Shown: positions 40,443 to 50,043, counted from the stretch's first letter. The stretch is 64,000 nt of DNA from Streptomyces ruber (GCF_014648075.1 NZ_BMQK01000003.1:124001-188000), one strand, 5' to 3'. Numbers and translations: made by a program. Notes: generated from the sequence alone by a model not told the origin.

Positions 40443-41583
40443 CCGCCCTGAGCACCACGAACTTCGGATCGCCCGCCACCACGGTGCTGTTGCCGAACAG
40501 CCGGCGCAGCTTCACGTGGTAGCCGAGGTGGCGGTTGCCGACCACCCACAGCTCGCCGCCGGGGCGCAGCGCCCGCTTCGCCCCGGTGAACATCCGCCAC
40601 GCCGTGGCGTCCGTCGTCGCCTGGTGGGAGTGGAACGGCGGGTTGTTGAGCACGAGGTCGACGCTGCCGGGCTCGAAGCCCTCCATCCCGTCGCCGACGC
40701 GGAACTCCGCCTTCCCGTCGGCGTTGGCCCGGTACGTGGCCTCCGCGGAGGCCACCGCCTGGTACGACTCGTCCACGAACACCACCTCGGTGTCCGGCGC
40801 GGTCAGCGCCATGGCCGTCCCCACGACACCGTTGCCGCAGCCGAGGTCGACGACACGGGAGCCGCCTCCGGCGGGCGGGGCGTCCGGCAGGTGTTTCAGG
40901 AAGAACCGGGTGCCGATGTCGAGGCGGTCGGCGCAGAACACGCCCGCGTGGTTCACGACGGTGCGGCCGGAGACCGGGCCGACGTCCACGGGGAGCGCGT
41001 AGCGGTACGGCCAGGGACTGGCGTCCCGGTGCAGAGCCGGGTCGGGCGACGAGAAGATCAGCCGGGCCTTCTTCCGCGCGAGCGACGTCCGGGTCGGGCC
41101 GAGGATCCGTTCGAACAGCCGCAGCGTCGAGGTGTGGATCTCCTTCACCATGCCCGTGCCGACGACGACCGTGTCCGTGTGCACCGCGGGAGCCAGCCGC
41201 AGCAGCTGGTCCTCCAGCAGGGCGAGGCTCTTCGGCACGCGCACCAGCAGGACGTCGATCCGTCCGGGCGGCGGGTCCTGGGTGGTGAGCAGGCGCACGG
41301 ACGCGGCCGGGACACCGTTGCGCTCCAGGTTCGCCAGGGTCGCCCGCCGCGCCAGGTACGAGTCCGTGATCTGTACCGGGCGGTGCGCGGCGAGTGCCGT
41401 GGTCAGCGCGCCCCAGCGGTCGCCCACGACCACGACCGTGCCGGATGGCCCGGTGCCGCTCTCCGCCAGGTGACCCAGCAGGTACTCGTCGGCGGCGTCC
41501 CAGGCGCGCAGCCGGTCGCGGGGGTCCTCGGGGAAGCGGGTCAGCGCGAGCCCGTCCCAGGGCGTGGTCATCCGGTCGTTCAT
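40420..41583 (-). CDS. methyltransferase, RlmG-like (23S rRNA G1835)
   Basis: 387-aa protein with two tandem methyltransferase-like domains. The N-terminal one (1-180) is degenerate (TVVVVGDRWGALTTALA). The C-terminal one is active-looking: VVDLGCGNGVVGTAMAL for SAM (about 235-251), VFVDESYQAV, and LVLNNPPFHSHQA, the N-P-P-F catalytic motif of N2-guanine methyltransferases. The architecture fits RlmG/RsmC. ATG at 41583; another in-frame ATG follows four codons later. Convergent with the aldolase, divergent from AlkB. RlmG versus RsmC cannot be settled by eye. Confidence 0.88.
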   Translation of the reverse strand: MNDRMTTPWDGLALTRFPEDPRDRLRAWDAADEYLLGHLAESGTGPSGTVVVVGDRWGALTTALAAHRPVQITDSYLARRATLANLERNGVPAASVRLLTTQDPPPGRIDVLLVRVPKSLALLEDQLLRLAPAVHTDTVVVGTGMVKEIHTSTLRLFERILGPTRTSLARKKARLIFSSPDPALHRDASPWPYRYALPVDVGPVSGRTVVNHAGVFCADRLDIGTRFFLKHLPDAPPAGGGSRVVDLGCGNGVVGTAMALTAPDTEVVFVDESYQAVASAEATYRANADGKAEFRVGDGMEGFEPGSVDLVLNNPPFHSHQATTDATAWRMFTGAKRALRPGGELWVVGNRHLGYHVKLRRLFGNSTVVAGDPKFVVLRAVKGRRGH

Positions 41584-41648
41584 CGTGCGTCCAGGCTAGC
41601 CGAGCCGCAGGTCGGGACCGGCCGGCCGGAATCGGCGAGGATGGGACC

Positions 41649-42305
41649 ATGGACGCCGAGCTGTTCCCCAGGGACCGGGCGGAGATCGCGCCGGGGGCCG
41701 TGCACGTGCCCGACTGGCTGGACGCGGGAGCCCAGCGGCGGCTGCTCGACGCCTGCCGCGCGTGGGCCCGGCCGCCCGCCGGACTGCGCACGGTGCGCAC
41801 CCCCGGCGGCGGCACGATGACGGCCCGGCAGGTCTGCCTCGGCTGGCACTGGTACCCGTACGCCTACGCCCGCACGGTCGTCGACGGCGACGGTACGCCG
41901 GTGAAGCCGTTCCCGGACTGGCTCGGTGAGCTCGGCCGGCGGGCGGTCGCGGACGCCCTCGGCGAGGGCGCGGCCACGGCCCCGTACGACATCGCCCTGA
42001 TCAACTTCTACGGCGGTGACGCCCGCATGGGCATGCACCGCGACAGCGACGAGAGGTCGGACGCCCCGGTGGTGTCCCTGAGCCTCGGCGACACCTGTGT
42101 CTTCCGCTTCGGCAACACCGCGACGCGGACGCGGCCCTACACGGACGTCGAGCTGCGCAGCGGCGACCTGTTCGTGTTCGGCGGCGCGTCCCGGCTCGCG
42201 TACCACGGTGTGCCCCGGGTGCACCCGGGCAGCGCGCCGCCCGGACTCGGCCTGACCGGGCGGCTGAACGTGACGCTGCGGGTGAGCGGCCTCGACGCGA
42301 ACTGA
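41649..42305 (+). CDS. AlkB-type 2-oxoglutarate/Fe(II) oxygenase
   Basis: 218-aa oxygenase that repairs alkylated bases by oxidative demethylation. Fe(II) ligands: MHRDSDE (His-x-Asp, about 132-134) and AYHGV (His about 189). 2OG is bound by RLNVTLRVS (Arg pair near the C-terminus). LINFYGGDARMGMH and FVFGGASR are typical of bacterial AlkB. ATG with GAGGATGGG upstream. It is divergent from the RlmG gene. No Ada regulator adjacent. Confidence 0.92.
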   Translation: MDAELFPRDRAEIAPGAVHVPDWLDAGAQRRLLDACRAWARPPAGLRTVRTPGGGTMTARQVCLGWHWYPYAYARTVVDGDGTPVKPFPDWLGELGRRAVADALGEGAATAPYDIALINFYGGDARMGMHRDSDERSDAPVVSLSLGDTCVFRFGNTATRTRPYTDVELRSGDLFVFGGASRLAYHGVPRVHPGSAPPGLGLTGRLNVTLRVSGLDAN

Positions 42306-42377
42306 CCCGGACCGACGGGAGACCACGGCCGGTCCGCCGGGGCGCCCGGCGGGCGGATCATGCGACACTGTGCCCTC

Positions 42378-43616
42378 ATGGACGGCAAAGAGGCCCCGAG
42401 GAAGGCGGGCGGAGCGACCACACGGACGCGACTGGACCGGGGGCGCGCGGCACTCGGCCCGGCGCTGCAGCTCGTGCACACCGGACGCGCCCCGACCCGC
42501 GCCGTGCTCACCGCCGAACTCGGCGTCACCCGCGCCACCGCGGGCGCCGTCGCCGCCGAACTGGAGGCGCTCGGGCTGATCCGCGTCGACGCGCACCCGG
42601 GCGCAGCGGGTTCCCAGGGCCGCCCCTCCCACCGGCTGGAGGTCGCCGGGGACGGGCCCGTCGCCCTCGCCGCCCAGGTGCACGCCGACGGCTGGCGCGC
42701 CGCCCTGGTGGGGCTCGGCGGGCGGATCGTCGCCACCGCGCCCGGCTGCGAGACCGTCGACGCGGACCCCGCGAAGGTGCTCGGCTCGGTCGTCGACGCG
42801 GGGGCGGAGCTGCTGCGCGAGACCGGGCGGCGGTGCGTGGGCGCCGCGGTCGCCGTGCCGTCCGCGGTCGCCGAACCGGAGGGGCTCGCGCTGGCCCCGC
42901 TGCACCTGGCCTGGCCCGCGGGTGCGCCCGTGCGGGAGATCTTCGCCGAGCGGGTGCGCGCCGCCGGCATCACGGGACCGGTGTTCGCGGCGAACGACGT
43001 CAACCTCGTCGCCCTCGCCGAGCACCGGCACGGCGCGGGACGCGGCGCACGGGACCTGCTGTGCGTGGCCACCGGGCACCGGGGTGTCGGTGGTGCGCTG
43101 GTGCTCGACGGCCGTCTGCACACGGGCAGTTCGGGGCTCGCGCTGGAGGTGGGGCACCTCACGGTCAACCCCGAGGGCGGGCGCCCCTGTCACTGCGGGA
43201 GCCGCGGCTGCCTGGACGTGGAGGCGGACCCGCTGGCCCTCCTCACGGCGGCCGGCCGCGAACCGGGGCCCGTGGTGTCACTGCTCCGGCAGGCCGAGGA
43301 CCTGATCCGCACCCGGTACGACGACCCGGCCGTCCGCACGGCCACCGAGGCGCTGATCGACCGGCTGGGTCTGGGCCTCGCCGGGCTGGTCAACATCCTC
43401 AACCCGGACCGCATCATCCTCGGCGGCCTGCACCGCACCCTCCTGGAGACCGACCCCGACCGGCTGCGCGCGGTCGTCACCGACCGCAGCCTGTGGGGAC
43501 GGCAGAGCGGTGGCGTGCCGATCCTGCCGTGCACCCTGGACCACAACAGTCTCGTGGGCGCGGCCGAGTTGGCCTGGCAGCCGGTTCTCGACGATCCGAT
43601 CGCGGCGTTGACCTAG
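42378..43616 (+). CDS. ROK family transcriptional regulator (NagC-like)
   Basis: 412-aa regulator. An N-terminal winged HTH (about 33-75: TRAVLTAELGVTRATAGAV, then AAELEALGLI) precedes a ROK domain with FAANDVNLVALAEH, VATGHRGVGGALVLDG, LEVGHLTVNPEGG, and the zinc motif CHCGSRGCLDVEAD. The ATP loop near 95-110 is degenerate, so it is a sugar-sensing regulator rather than a kinase. GACACT eight bases before the ATG suggests a leaderless transcript; an in-frame ATG at 42360 is an alternative. No sugar genes adjoin, but the DeoR/SIS/aldolase group lies 3 kb away. Confidence 0.9.
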   Translation: MDGKEAPRKAGGATTRTRLDRGRAALGPALQLVHTGRAPTRAVLTAELGVTRATAGAVAAELEALGLIRVDAHPGAAGSQGRPSHRLEVAGDGPVALAAQVHADGWRAALVGLGGRIVATAPGCETVDADPAKVLGSVVDAGAELLRETGRRCVGAAVAVPSAVAEPEGLALAPLHLAWPAGAPVREIFAERVRAAGITGPVFAANDVNLVALAEHRHGAGRGARDLLCVATGHRGVGGALVLDGRLHTGSSGLALEVGHLTVNPEGGRPCHCGSRGCLDVEADPLALLTAAGREPGPVVSLLRQAEDLIRTRYDDPAVRTATEALIDRLGLGLAGLVNILNPDRIILGGLHRTLLETDPDRLRAVVTDRSLWGRQSGGVPILPCTLDHNSLVGAAELAWQPVLDDPIAALT

Positions 43617-43747
43617 CGGTCTGCCGGGTCCGGTGTGCCGCCTGTGCCGTCTGCGGGTGCGTCGTGGCTGATCGTTCCCCGAGTTCTCGGCTTCGCTCGA
43701 ACAGGGGGACCCCCACCGGGGCATGGCCGCATCGTGCATACAGCGCC

Positions 43748-43765
43748 GCGCCCCTTACGGGGCGC
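43748..43765. terminator. bidirectional terminator
   Basis: GCGCCCC, loop TTAC, GGGGCGC: a perfect seven-base stem in the convergent spacer between the ROK regulator and the ATPase gene. Confidence 0.65.
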
Positions 43766-43775
43766 ACGACACACG

Positions 43776-43789
43776 TGGTAGCGCTCCCA
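43776..43789. promoter_or_regulatory. orphan CebR-like box
   Basis: TGGTAGCGCTCCCA differs by one base from the CebR operator TGGGAGCGCTCCCA found upstream of the mannanase in this window. It lies between two convergent genes and controls no obvious promoter. Confidence 0.5.
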
Positions 43790-43812
43790 CCGGAGCCGGG
43801 GGCACCGCCCGG

Positions 43813-44337
43813 TCAGCCCGCGACGGCCGACCGGGCGGGCGTGTGTTCCGCCCGGCGTCTGCGCGGCGTCGACCGGTGCGCGGGCGCGTGCGCCGGGCGC
43901 GTCGGCATCGCCATGGGCTCCACCGGCTCCACGGGCTCGTCGGCGGGAGCCGGCAGCGTGAACCACACCACCTTCCCCGACTCGCCGTGGGGCCGCGCGC
44001 CCCAGCTCTCGCTCACCGCGGCGACCAGGGCGAGACCGCGGCCGCATGTCTCGGTGAGGTCCGCGTCCCGCAGTACCGGCAGCCGCGGATCGTGGTCGTG
44101 CACCGAGACCGTGAGCCGGTCGAGCAGGAGCTCGATCTCCACGGTGCACAACTTGTCCGGCTGGGCGTGCCGGTGGACGTTGGTCAGCAGTTCGGTCACG
44201 CCGAGCGCCGCCTGGTCGATCAAAGAATCGAGATGCCAGTAGCGCAGTTGTGCAGAAATGATTCTGCGCACCTGGCCTATCCGCGCCGGCAGGGCTTGCA
44301 GCTCCACCGTGCAGTGCCTGCTTGGGTTGCTGATCAC
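43813..44337 (-). CDS. ATP-binding protein, anti-sigma factor-like (HATPase)
   Basis: 174-aa RsbW/SpoIIAB-like histidine-kinase ATPase domain. VTELLTNVHRHAQ (N box, about 50-62), VHDHDPRLP (variant G1 box), and TCGRGLALVAAVSESWG (G2 box) are visible; no HisKA or sensor domain. Streptomyces encode many such small proteins that partner anti-anti-sigma factors. The C-terminal 35 residues are Pro/Arg-rich. GTG at 44337 with GGGGAGTC upstream. No partner gene adjacent, so its sigma factor is unknown. Confidence 0.88.
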   Translation of the reverse strand: MISNPSRHCTVELQALPARIGQVRRIISAQLRYWHLDSLIDQAALGVTELLTNVHRHAQPDKLCTVEIELLLDRLTVSVHDHDPRLPVLRDADLTETCGRGLALVAAVSESWGARPHGESGKVVWFTLPAPADEPVEPVEPMAMPTRPAHAPAHRSTPRRRRAEHTPARSAVAG

Positions 44338-44586
44338 GACTGCGACTCCCCGAATTGAGGTCCGGAAGAAGACGGAGGACGGATTCAGCGAGGTGGCTGC
44401 GGGACGACGCCGCCTGCTGTGCGGCAGCACCCGGCTGCCGCCCTGTCTTGGCGCGGTGTGGCTGCCTGGGGCGGCCGCCCGCGGTTGTGCCCGGCGGGCT
44501 GGTTCACAGCGTGGTCGCCGGTAAACCCAGAGTGACGTGAGTAAAGCGTGACTCAGGGCCGTTCGTCCCGCAACTCGCGGCCTGTT

Positions 44587-44910
44587 TCAGTGGCCGCGCC
44601 CCGCAGCCCTGCGCACGGCTTCGATGAAGCGACGCGCCGAAGGCGGCCCGGGCTTGCCCGGTGCGGGGTCGTACTCGCCGAGTGTCAGGGTGTAACGCGT
44701 GCCGTTCAGATCGGCCAGCGCCCGGTCCTCATGGGCGAACCAGGGCCTGGAGGCGCGCACCGCCTGTACCGGCGCACTGTCGATCTCGCTGCCGTAGCTG
44801 GTGAGCAACTGCAGCCTGCCGTCCTCGATCCGTACCTGTCCGGCCCGGGTGAGTGAGCGCAGCCTCTTGCCGATCCGCACGCCCGTAGCCGCGAACTCCG
44901 GCTCCGTCAT
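44587..44910 (-). CDS. conserved hypothetical protein, 107 aa
   Basis: Small soluble protein, unrecognised. TGVRIGKRLRSLTRAGQVRIEDGRL and a LQLLTSYGSEIDSAPV strand are followed by ARPWFAHEDRALADLNGTRYTLTLGEY (in parts), then a basic tail. The alternating strands and WFA-type motif suggest a small beta-rich, PH-like fold (inference). ATG with GGAGAGAAGG directly upstream. Divergent from the cysteine-synthase-like gene. Function unknown. Confidence 0.75.
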   Translation of the reverse strand: MTEPEFAATGVRIGKRLRSLTRAGQVRIEDGRLQLLTSYGSEIDSAPVQAVRASRPWFAHEDRALADLNGTRYTLTLGEYDPAPGKPGPPSARRFIEAVRRAAGRGH

Positions 44911-45264
44911 CCTTCTCTCCGCCCCCTTGCGCGTGTCGTGTCGGCCTGAGCTCTCTCGGCGACCCGTCTGGGTCGTGGTGCTGTGCACCCCCGTACGGGC
45001 TGCTGCTCGGCCCGTGCGGTGAAGTCTGCACGCCCCCGGCGTCGAGCACCAGTGCGCATGGTCGGGAGCGGGCCGCCTCCGGAGGGCGCGCCGGGAGCGC
45101 AACGGTTGAATGCGCCCCCATGCGCCCGCGCACCACCCGTCACAGGTGCGCTTTGGGCTCCTCAAAGTGCTGTTTATGCAGGTGAGAAGCGTGCGGCGGG
45201 TGTCTATGATCGAGGAATCCGACCGTGAGAAGCGCCGTCGGCGATACGCGTGAGGAGCCCCGCG
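44911..45264. other. 354-base divergent region
   Basis: No gene seen. Contains CTTTG/CAAAG inverted repeat (45151-45167) and TATGAT (45205-45210), a probable -10 for the cysteine-synthase-like gene. Confidence 0.5.
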
Positions 45265-46398
45265 GTGACCATCCCCCCGACGCCCCGGACCGGCCGGATC
45301 CTGGACACCTTCGACGTCGACCGCAGCGACGCCGGCTACCGGGAGTGGCTCAAAGAGGCCGTACGCAAGGTGCAGGCCGACGCGAACAGATCGGCGGACA
45401 CGCACCTGCTCCGTTTCCCGCTGCCGGAGGCGTGGGACGTCGATCTCTATCTCAAGGACGAGTCGACCCATCCCACCGGGAGCCTCAAGCACCGGCTGGC
45501 CCGCTCGCTGTTCCTGTACGGGCTGTGCAATGGCTGGATCCGCCCGGGCCGCCCGGTGATCGAGGCGTCCAGCGGCTCGACGGCCGTCTCGGAGGCGTAC
45601 TTCGCGGGGCTGATCGGCGTGCCCTTCATCGCGGTCATGCCGCGCACGACGAGCGCCGAGAAGTGCCGACTGATCGAGTTCCACGGAGGCCGGTGCCACT
45701 TCGTGGACGACCCGCGCACGATGTACGAGGCGGCCCTCGCCCTCGCGGCCGAGACGGGGGGCCACTATATGGACCAGTTCACCTACGCCGAACGTGCCAC
45801 GGACTGGCGCGGCAACAACAACATCGCCGAATCGATCTTCCGTCAGATGGAGTTGGAGCGGTTCCCCGAACCCGCCTGGATCGTCGCCACGGCCGGGACC
45901 GGAGGCACCTCGGCGACCATCGCGCGGTACGTGCACTACCGGCAGTATGACACTCGCATATGCGTCGCGGACCCCGAAAACTCATGTTTCTTCGACGGGT
46001 GGGCCACCGGCGATCCGGACGTCACCTGTGACCGCGGTTCCCGCATCGAGGGCATCGGCCGGCCCCGCATGGAACCGAGCTTCGTGCCCGGTGCCGTCGA
46101 CCGGATGATGAAGGTCCCGGACGCGGCGAGCGTGGCGGCCGTACGGGCCCTGGAGGCGGCGATCGGCCGCAGGGCGGGCGGCTCCACGGGCACCGGACTG
46201 TGGAGCGCCCTGCGGATCGTCGCCGAGATGGTGGCCGAGGGCCGGAGCGGCAGCGTGGTCACGCTGCTGTGCGACCCCGGCGACCGCTACCTCGACAAGT
46301 ACTACTCCGACGCGTGGCTCGCGGAACAGGGCCTCGACATCACCCCGTACGCGGCGGCCGTCGAGACACTCCTCGGCACCGGGGCGTGGCCGGCCTGA
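45265..46398 (+). CDS. PLP-dependent cysteine synthase family protein
   Basis: 377-aa fold-type II PLP enzyme. [20 protein letters not shown] carries the PLP lysine (K in SLKHR, about 72), followed by [14 protein letters not shown], which binds the substrate carboxylate, and [15 protein letters not shown], the PLP phosphate loop. C-terminal [12 protein letters not shown] completes the site. The sequence resembles the Cds1-type L-cysteine desulfhydrase group more than CysK/CysM. GTG at 45265 has GAGGAG eight bases upstream; 45250 is an earlier in-frame GTG without one. Likely roles are cysteine degradation to sulfide or synthesis from O-acetylserine. Confidence 0.88.
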   Translation: MTIPPTPRTGRILDTFDVDRSDAGYREWLKEAVRKVQADANRSADTHLLRFPLPEAWDVDLYLKDESTHPTGSLKHRLARSLFLYGLCNGWIRPGRPVIEASSGSTAVSEAYFAGLIGVPFIAVMPRTTSAEKCRLIEFHGGRCHFVDDPRTMYEAALALAAETGGHYMDQFTYAERATDWRGNNNIAESIFRQMELERFPEPAWIVATAGTGGTSATIARYVHYRQYDTRICVADPENSCFFDGWATGDPDVTCDRGSRIEGIGRPRMEPSFVPGAVDRMMKVPDAASVAAVRALEAAIGRRAGGSTGTGLWSALRIVAEMVAEGRSGSVVTLLCDPGDRYLDKYYSDAWLAEQGLDITPYAAAVETLLGTGAWPA

Positions 46399-46405
46399 GA
46401 CCGCG

Positions 46406-47239
46406 TCAGGCGTCGTCGGCGGGTGTCGCGGGACCGCCCGCGATCACCAGTTCCCTGAGGTGCTCGGAGACCTCCGCGCGCGCCGCCCCCGGCAGCCCCG
46501 CGTCGGTGACCAGGCTGTCGACCTGCTCCAGGGAGGCGAACGAACTCAGGCCCACCGTGCCCCACTTGGTGTGGTCCGCCACCACGACGACCCGCCGCGC
46601 GGACTGCACGAGCCGCCGGTTGGTCTCCGCCTCCGCCAGGTTCGGCGTGGACAGGCCCGCCTCGACCGATATGCCGTGCACACCGAGGAACAGCAGGTCG
46701 AAGTGGAGCGCCGCGATCGCCTGGTCGGCGACCGGCCCCACGAGGGAGTCCGACGGGGTGCGCACCCCGCCCGTGAGCACGACCGTGGCCGCGCCCGGCC
46801 GCTGCCCCGCGGTGCGCTGCGCGGAGTGGAACACGTCGGCCACCCGCACCGAGTTGGTGACCACGGTCAGGTCCGGCACGTCGAGCAGCCGGTGCGCCAG
46901 CGCGTACGTCGTCGTGCCCCCGGAGAGCGCGATCGCCGCCCCGGGGACGACCAGCTCGGCTGCCGCCCGCGCGATGTCCTCCTTGGCGGTCGGCTCCAGA
47001 CCGGACTTGGCCTCGAACCCCGGCTCGTGCGTGCTCGCCTCGGCCACCGGTACCGCGCCGCCGTGCACCTTCGCGACGGCGCCCTGGCGGGCGAGCGCGT
47101 CCAGGTCGCGGCGGACCGTCATGTCGGACACACCGAGCTTGCGCGTCAGTTCGTTGACCCGGACCCCGCCGCGGCGCCGCACCTCGTCGAGGATCAGGGC
47201 ACGGCGCTGCTCCGCGAGGAGGTTCTGGTTGTCACTCAC
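46406..47239 (-). CDS. DeoR/GlpR family transcriptional regulator
   Basis: 277-aa repressor. HTH with QRRALILDEVRRRGGVRVNE, KLGVSDMTVRRDLDALAR (about 36-53), AKVHGGAVPV, and the sensor domain with IALSGGTTTYALAHRLL, LTVVTNSVRVAD, VLTGGVRTPSDSLVGP and VVVVADHTKWG. GTG start. Convergent with the cysteine-synthase-like gene and divergent from the large membrane hydrolase. Ligand probably a sugar phosphate. No sugar genes adjoin. Confidence 0.92.
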   Translation of the reverse strand: MSDNQNLLAEQRRALILDEVRRRGGVRVNELTRKLGVSDMTVRRDLDALARQGAVAKVHGGAVPVAEASTHEPGFEAKSGLEPTAKEDIARAAAELVVPGAAIALSGGTTTYALAHRLLDVPDLTVVTNSVRVADVFHSAQRTAGQRPGAATVVLTGGVRTPSDSLVGPVADQAIAALHFDLLFLGVHGISVEAGLSTPNLAEAETNRRLVQSARRVVVVADHTKWGTVGLSSFASLEQVDSLVTDAGLPGAARAEVSEHLRELVIAGGPATPADDA

Positions 47240-47535
47240 GCCCGCTCCGGTCCTTTCGCCCCATCACGCCTCCCGTACCCCCTCCGACGAGGGCATTTCT
47301 TCCGCGCCCGGCCTTGGAGGACGTCCCATCCTCGCACGGACGGGCGCCGCGCCGCGTCACTGCCCGCGCCGACGTGCGCACGTCACGCGACAACCTTCCG
47401 TGCGGGTTCGTCCCGCAGACCGGCCCCCGATCGGGGAGATTCGGTGACCGCGGGTGTAGGCGCCGCACATCGGCGGGATCATGTGCGTGCACATCTCGAC
47501 CGCCTTGGTCACGGCACGGGGGAGAGGGCAGAACA

Positions 47536-50043
47536 GTGGCACGTACGGCGGAGCGCGGCGAGAACACGGCGGACGGCGGGGACCCCGGCTCCGCGGAGAG
47601 CGATGCGCGGAGCACGGAGAGCACGGGGGACAGACCCGGCCCGGCACTCGAACTGCTCGTCCACGGCGTGGGCGGCACCACACCGGAGGAGATGCTCGAC
47701 GACCCGCGGACCGTACGGGTCACCGGCGACGGCATCGCGGCCGTCTTCCGGCGCGTCGACGACGCCGACGCGGAGAGACGCCCCGAGGACTACCGCGGCA
47801 GACCGGTGCCCGAGGCGTACGTCTGGTGCAACCTGACCTCCGGCAACGGCTCACGCGCCCTGTGGCTGTTGCTGCTGCCGTTCATGGTGGTCAACCTGGC
47901 CCACTGGATGCGCCCCACGACCCGGGACCGGCAGCGCACGGTACGGCTGTACGGCCTGCTGGTGCGGCTGGCCGGGCTGACCCTGACCGTGCTCCTCGTG
48001 GCCGCGGCCTGCGAGGTCGCCCTCGACCTGACCGCCTGGCAGTGCGCGGGCACCCGCGCGTGCGCCGAGGAGCACTCGTGGCTCGGCTTCCTGTCGCCCG
48101 ACGTGTCCGGCGGCGGCTGGTGGAGCGCGCCCGGCCGCCGGCTCGCCCTGGCCTCGCTGGTCCCGGCCGCGCTCACCGGACTGCTGTGGTACCTGTCCCA
48201 CCGCACCTGGCGCACGTACGAGTCGCAGCAGCCGGCGCGGGACGTGGCCGGGCGCGCGGAGGAGTCCGAGAACATCGCGCTGGACCGGCCGGGCTTCTGG
48301 TACGGGCGCCGGCTGGTGGCCCGGCTGCGCGCCGCGCACACGGCGGCGGGCTTCCTCACCGTCGCGGCGGCGGTGGGCACCTCCGCCGCCCGGTACGACC
48401 GCGGGCCCGGCGGTCCCGTGCCGCTCGAGGTGCTGGGCTGGCTGCTGAACGCCACGCTGGCCGCCGGGGCGGTCGTCGTGGTGTGGGTGGTGTGCCGCAG
48501 AGGACGCGGCGAGCGGCGCCTGGACCGGGAGCTGGACCGCGCCCTGGTGCGCCGCCTGCCCGTCGCCTCGGTCGCCGTGTGGCTCCTGGCGGTGCTGTAC
48601 GCGGGCTGGCCGCGCCCGGAGTGGACGTCCGGGGGGCGGCTGCCGGGCGACATGACGTTCGGCGGGATCACCCTGGTGCAGAGCCTGCTCGTCGTCGTGC
48701 TCGGCGTGGTCGCCCAGGTGCTGTACCGCTCGCGCCCCGACCCGCGCGCCGCGATGCGCGGCCTCGCCGGGCCCGCGGTCGCGATGCTCGCGTGCGCGCT
48801 CGGCGGGGTGATGTCCGGGGGCGTGGCCCAGCGCGTAGCGGACTGGCTGAACGGCACCGGGGACACGGCGGTCCTCGGCCCGCCCGTGCTGCTGACCTGG
48901 CAGGCGTCCGTCATCCCGCCGCTGCTGGTCGTGGTCGCGGTGCTCGTCGCCTGGCTGGCCTGGCGCACCACGGTGCTGCACCGCCGCGAACTGGTCGTGG
49001 TGGAGCGCGAGTACGGGCTGGAGAAGCACGGCCGCCGGGGCGGAGTGTCGGCCGACGGCACGGGCACCGGCACGTACGACAGGAGGGGCGCCGGGCCGGG
49101 CACCGGCAAGAAGGGATCCGTCCGCCCGGACGACGACGAGGCCGAACGCAGGGACACCGCCCGTACCCGGCGCATCGCCCGCACCCGCGCCATGGCCGCC
49201 CTCACCGACCGCGCGCCGCGCATCGTCGGCATCGTCTCCGCGGTGACGCTGCTGCTGGGCATCGGCTCCCTGCTGGGGGCCACCCTGACCGGCGAGGTGC
49301 CGGGCGAGGCCGCGCGCGGCACGTCCCCCTTCGTCGAGGGGGCCGCGCAGACGGCGCAGGCGCTCGGGTCCTGGCTGATCGGCTTCGGCTTCATCCTGTT
49401 CGTCACCTGGGGCCGGCGCGCCTACAAGGACGCCTCCGCACGGCGCACCATCGGCATCCTCTGGGACGTCGGCACCTTCTGGCCGCGCGCCGCCCACCCC
49501 TTCGCGCCGCCCTGCTACGCCGAGCGCGCCGTACCCGACCTGACCTGGCGCATGGAGACGTGGACGCGCGCCACCGGCGGGCGGCTGGTGATCTCCGGGC
49601 ACTCCCAGGGCAGCGTCCTCGCGGCGGCCGCCGCCTGGCAGTTGTCGCCGTCGGTCCGGGAACGGGTCGCGCTGCTCACCTACGGCTCACCGCTGGAGCG
49701 GCTGTACGGCCGCTGGTTCCCGGCCCACTTCGGTCCGCACGCGCTCGATGCCCTGCACCGCGAGATCGACTGCTGGCGCAACCTCCACCGCCGCACCGAC
49801 CCCATCGGCGGGCCGGTGCGGGTGCACGCGGCCGAGGGGGCCGACGGGGCCGACGGACCCGAGGTCGACGCGGAGCCCTTCAGGGACCCCCTCGCCTACG
49901 GCCGTACCCGGGCCCACCCGCTGCCCACGCCGATCCTCGGCCACTCCGACTACCAGGCCGACCCGGCCTTCGCCCGGGAACGGAAGCGGCTCCTCGACCG
50001 GATCGGGCCCGAGGTGCCGGGCCAGCGCGCCGCGGGCCGATGA
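47536..50043 (+). CDS. polytopic membrane protein with alpha/beta-hydrolase domain
   Basis: 835-aa integral membrane protein. An LELLVHGVGGTTPEEML segment near residue 38 resembles a hydrolase oxyanion region. About eleven membrane helices span roughly 108-620, with a Gly/Lys-rich cytoplasmic loop around 505-560. The C-terminal soluble domain (about 640-800) has LVISGHSQGSVLAAAAAW, a classic G-x-S-x-G nucleophile elbow, followed by LLTYGSPLERLY and HRRTDPIGGPV (candidate His/Asp). GTG with GGAGAGGG seven bases upstream. The nucleophile and HGVGG are split by the membrane domain, an unusual layout. Substrate unknown, perhaps lipid. Confidence 0.82.
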   Translation: MARTAERGENTADGGDPGSAESDARSTESTGDRPGPALELLVHGVGGTTPEEMLDDPRTVRVTGDGIAAVFRRVDDADAERRPEDYRGRPVPEAYVWCNLTSGNGSRALWLLLLPFMVVNLAHWMRPTTRDRQRTVRLYGLLVRLAGLTLTVLLVAAACEVALDLTAWQCAGTRACAEEHSWLGFLSPDVSGGGWWSAPGRRLALASLVPAALTGLLWYLSHRTWRTYESQQPARDVAGRAEESENIALDRPGFWYGRRLVARLRAAHTAAGFLTVAAAVGTSAARYDRGPGGPVPLEVLGWLLNATLAAGAVVVVWVVCRRGRGERRLDRELDRALVRRLPVASVAVWLLAVLYAGWPRPEWTSGGRLPGDMTFGGITLVQSLLVVVLGVVAQVLYRSRPDPRAAMRGLAGPAVAMLACALGGVMSGGVAQRVADWLNGTGDTAVLGPPVLLTWQASVIPPLLVVVAVLVAWLAWRTTVLHRRELVVVEREYGLEKHGRRGGVSADGTGTGTYDRRGAGPGTGKKGSVRPDDDEAERRDTARTRRIARTRAMAALTDRAPRIVGIVSAVTLLLGIGSLLGATLTGEVPGEAARGTSPFVEGAAQTAQALGSWLIGFGFILFVTWGRRAYKDASARRTIGILWDVGTFWPRAAHPFAPPCYAERAVPDLTWRMETWTRATGGRLVISGHSQGSVLAAAAAWQLSPSVRERVALLTYGSPLERLYGRWFPAHFGPHALDALHREIDCWRNLHRRTDPIGGPVRVHAAEGADGADGPEVDAEPFRDPLAYGRTRAHPLPTPILGHSDYQADPAFARERKRLLDRIGPEVPGQRAAGR

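Larger units (their letters stand above)
43617..43812. other. 196-base convergent spacer
   Basis: No gene. Contains a hairpin terminator and an isolated CebR-like box, both listed separately. Confidence 0.5.

Noticed and set aside
40420..41583. Methyltransferase as the missing graspetide tgmC
   Set aside because: It is 9 kb away and has the tandem-domain, NPPF layout of rRNA guanine methyltransferases, not the PIMT-like fold.
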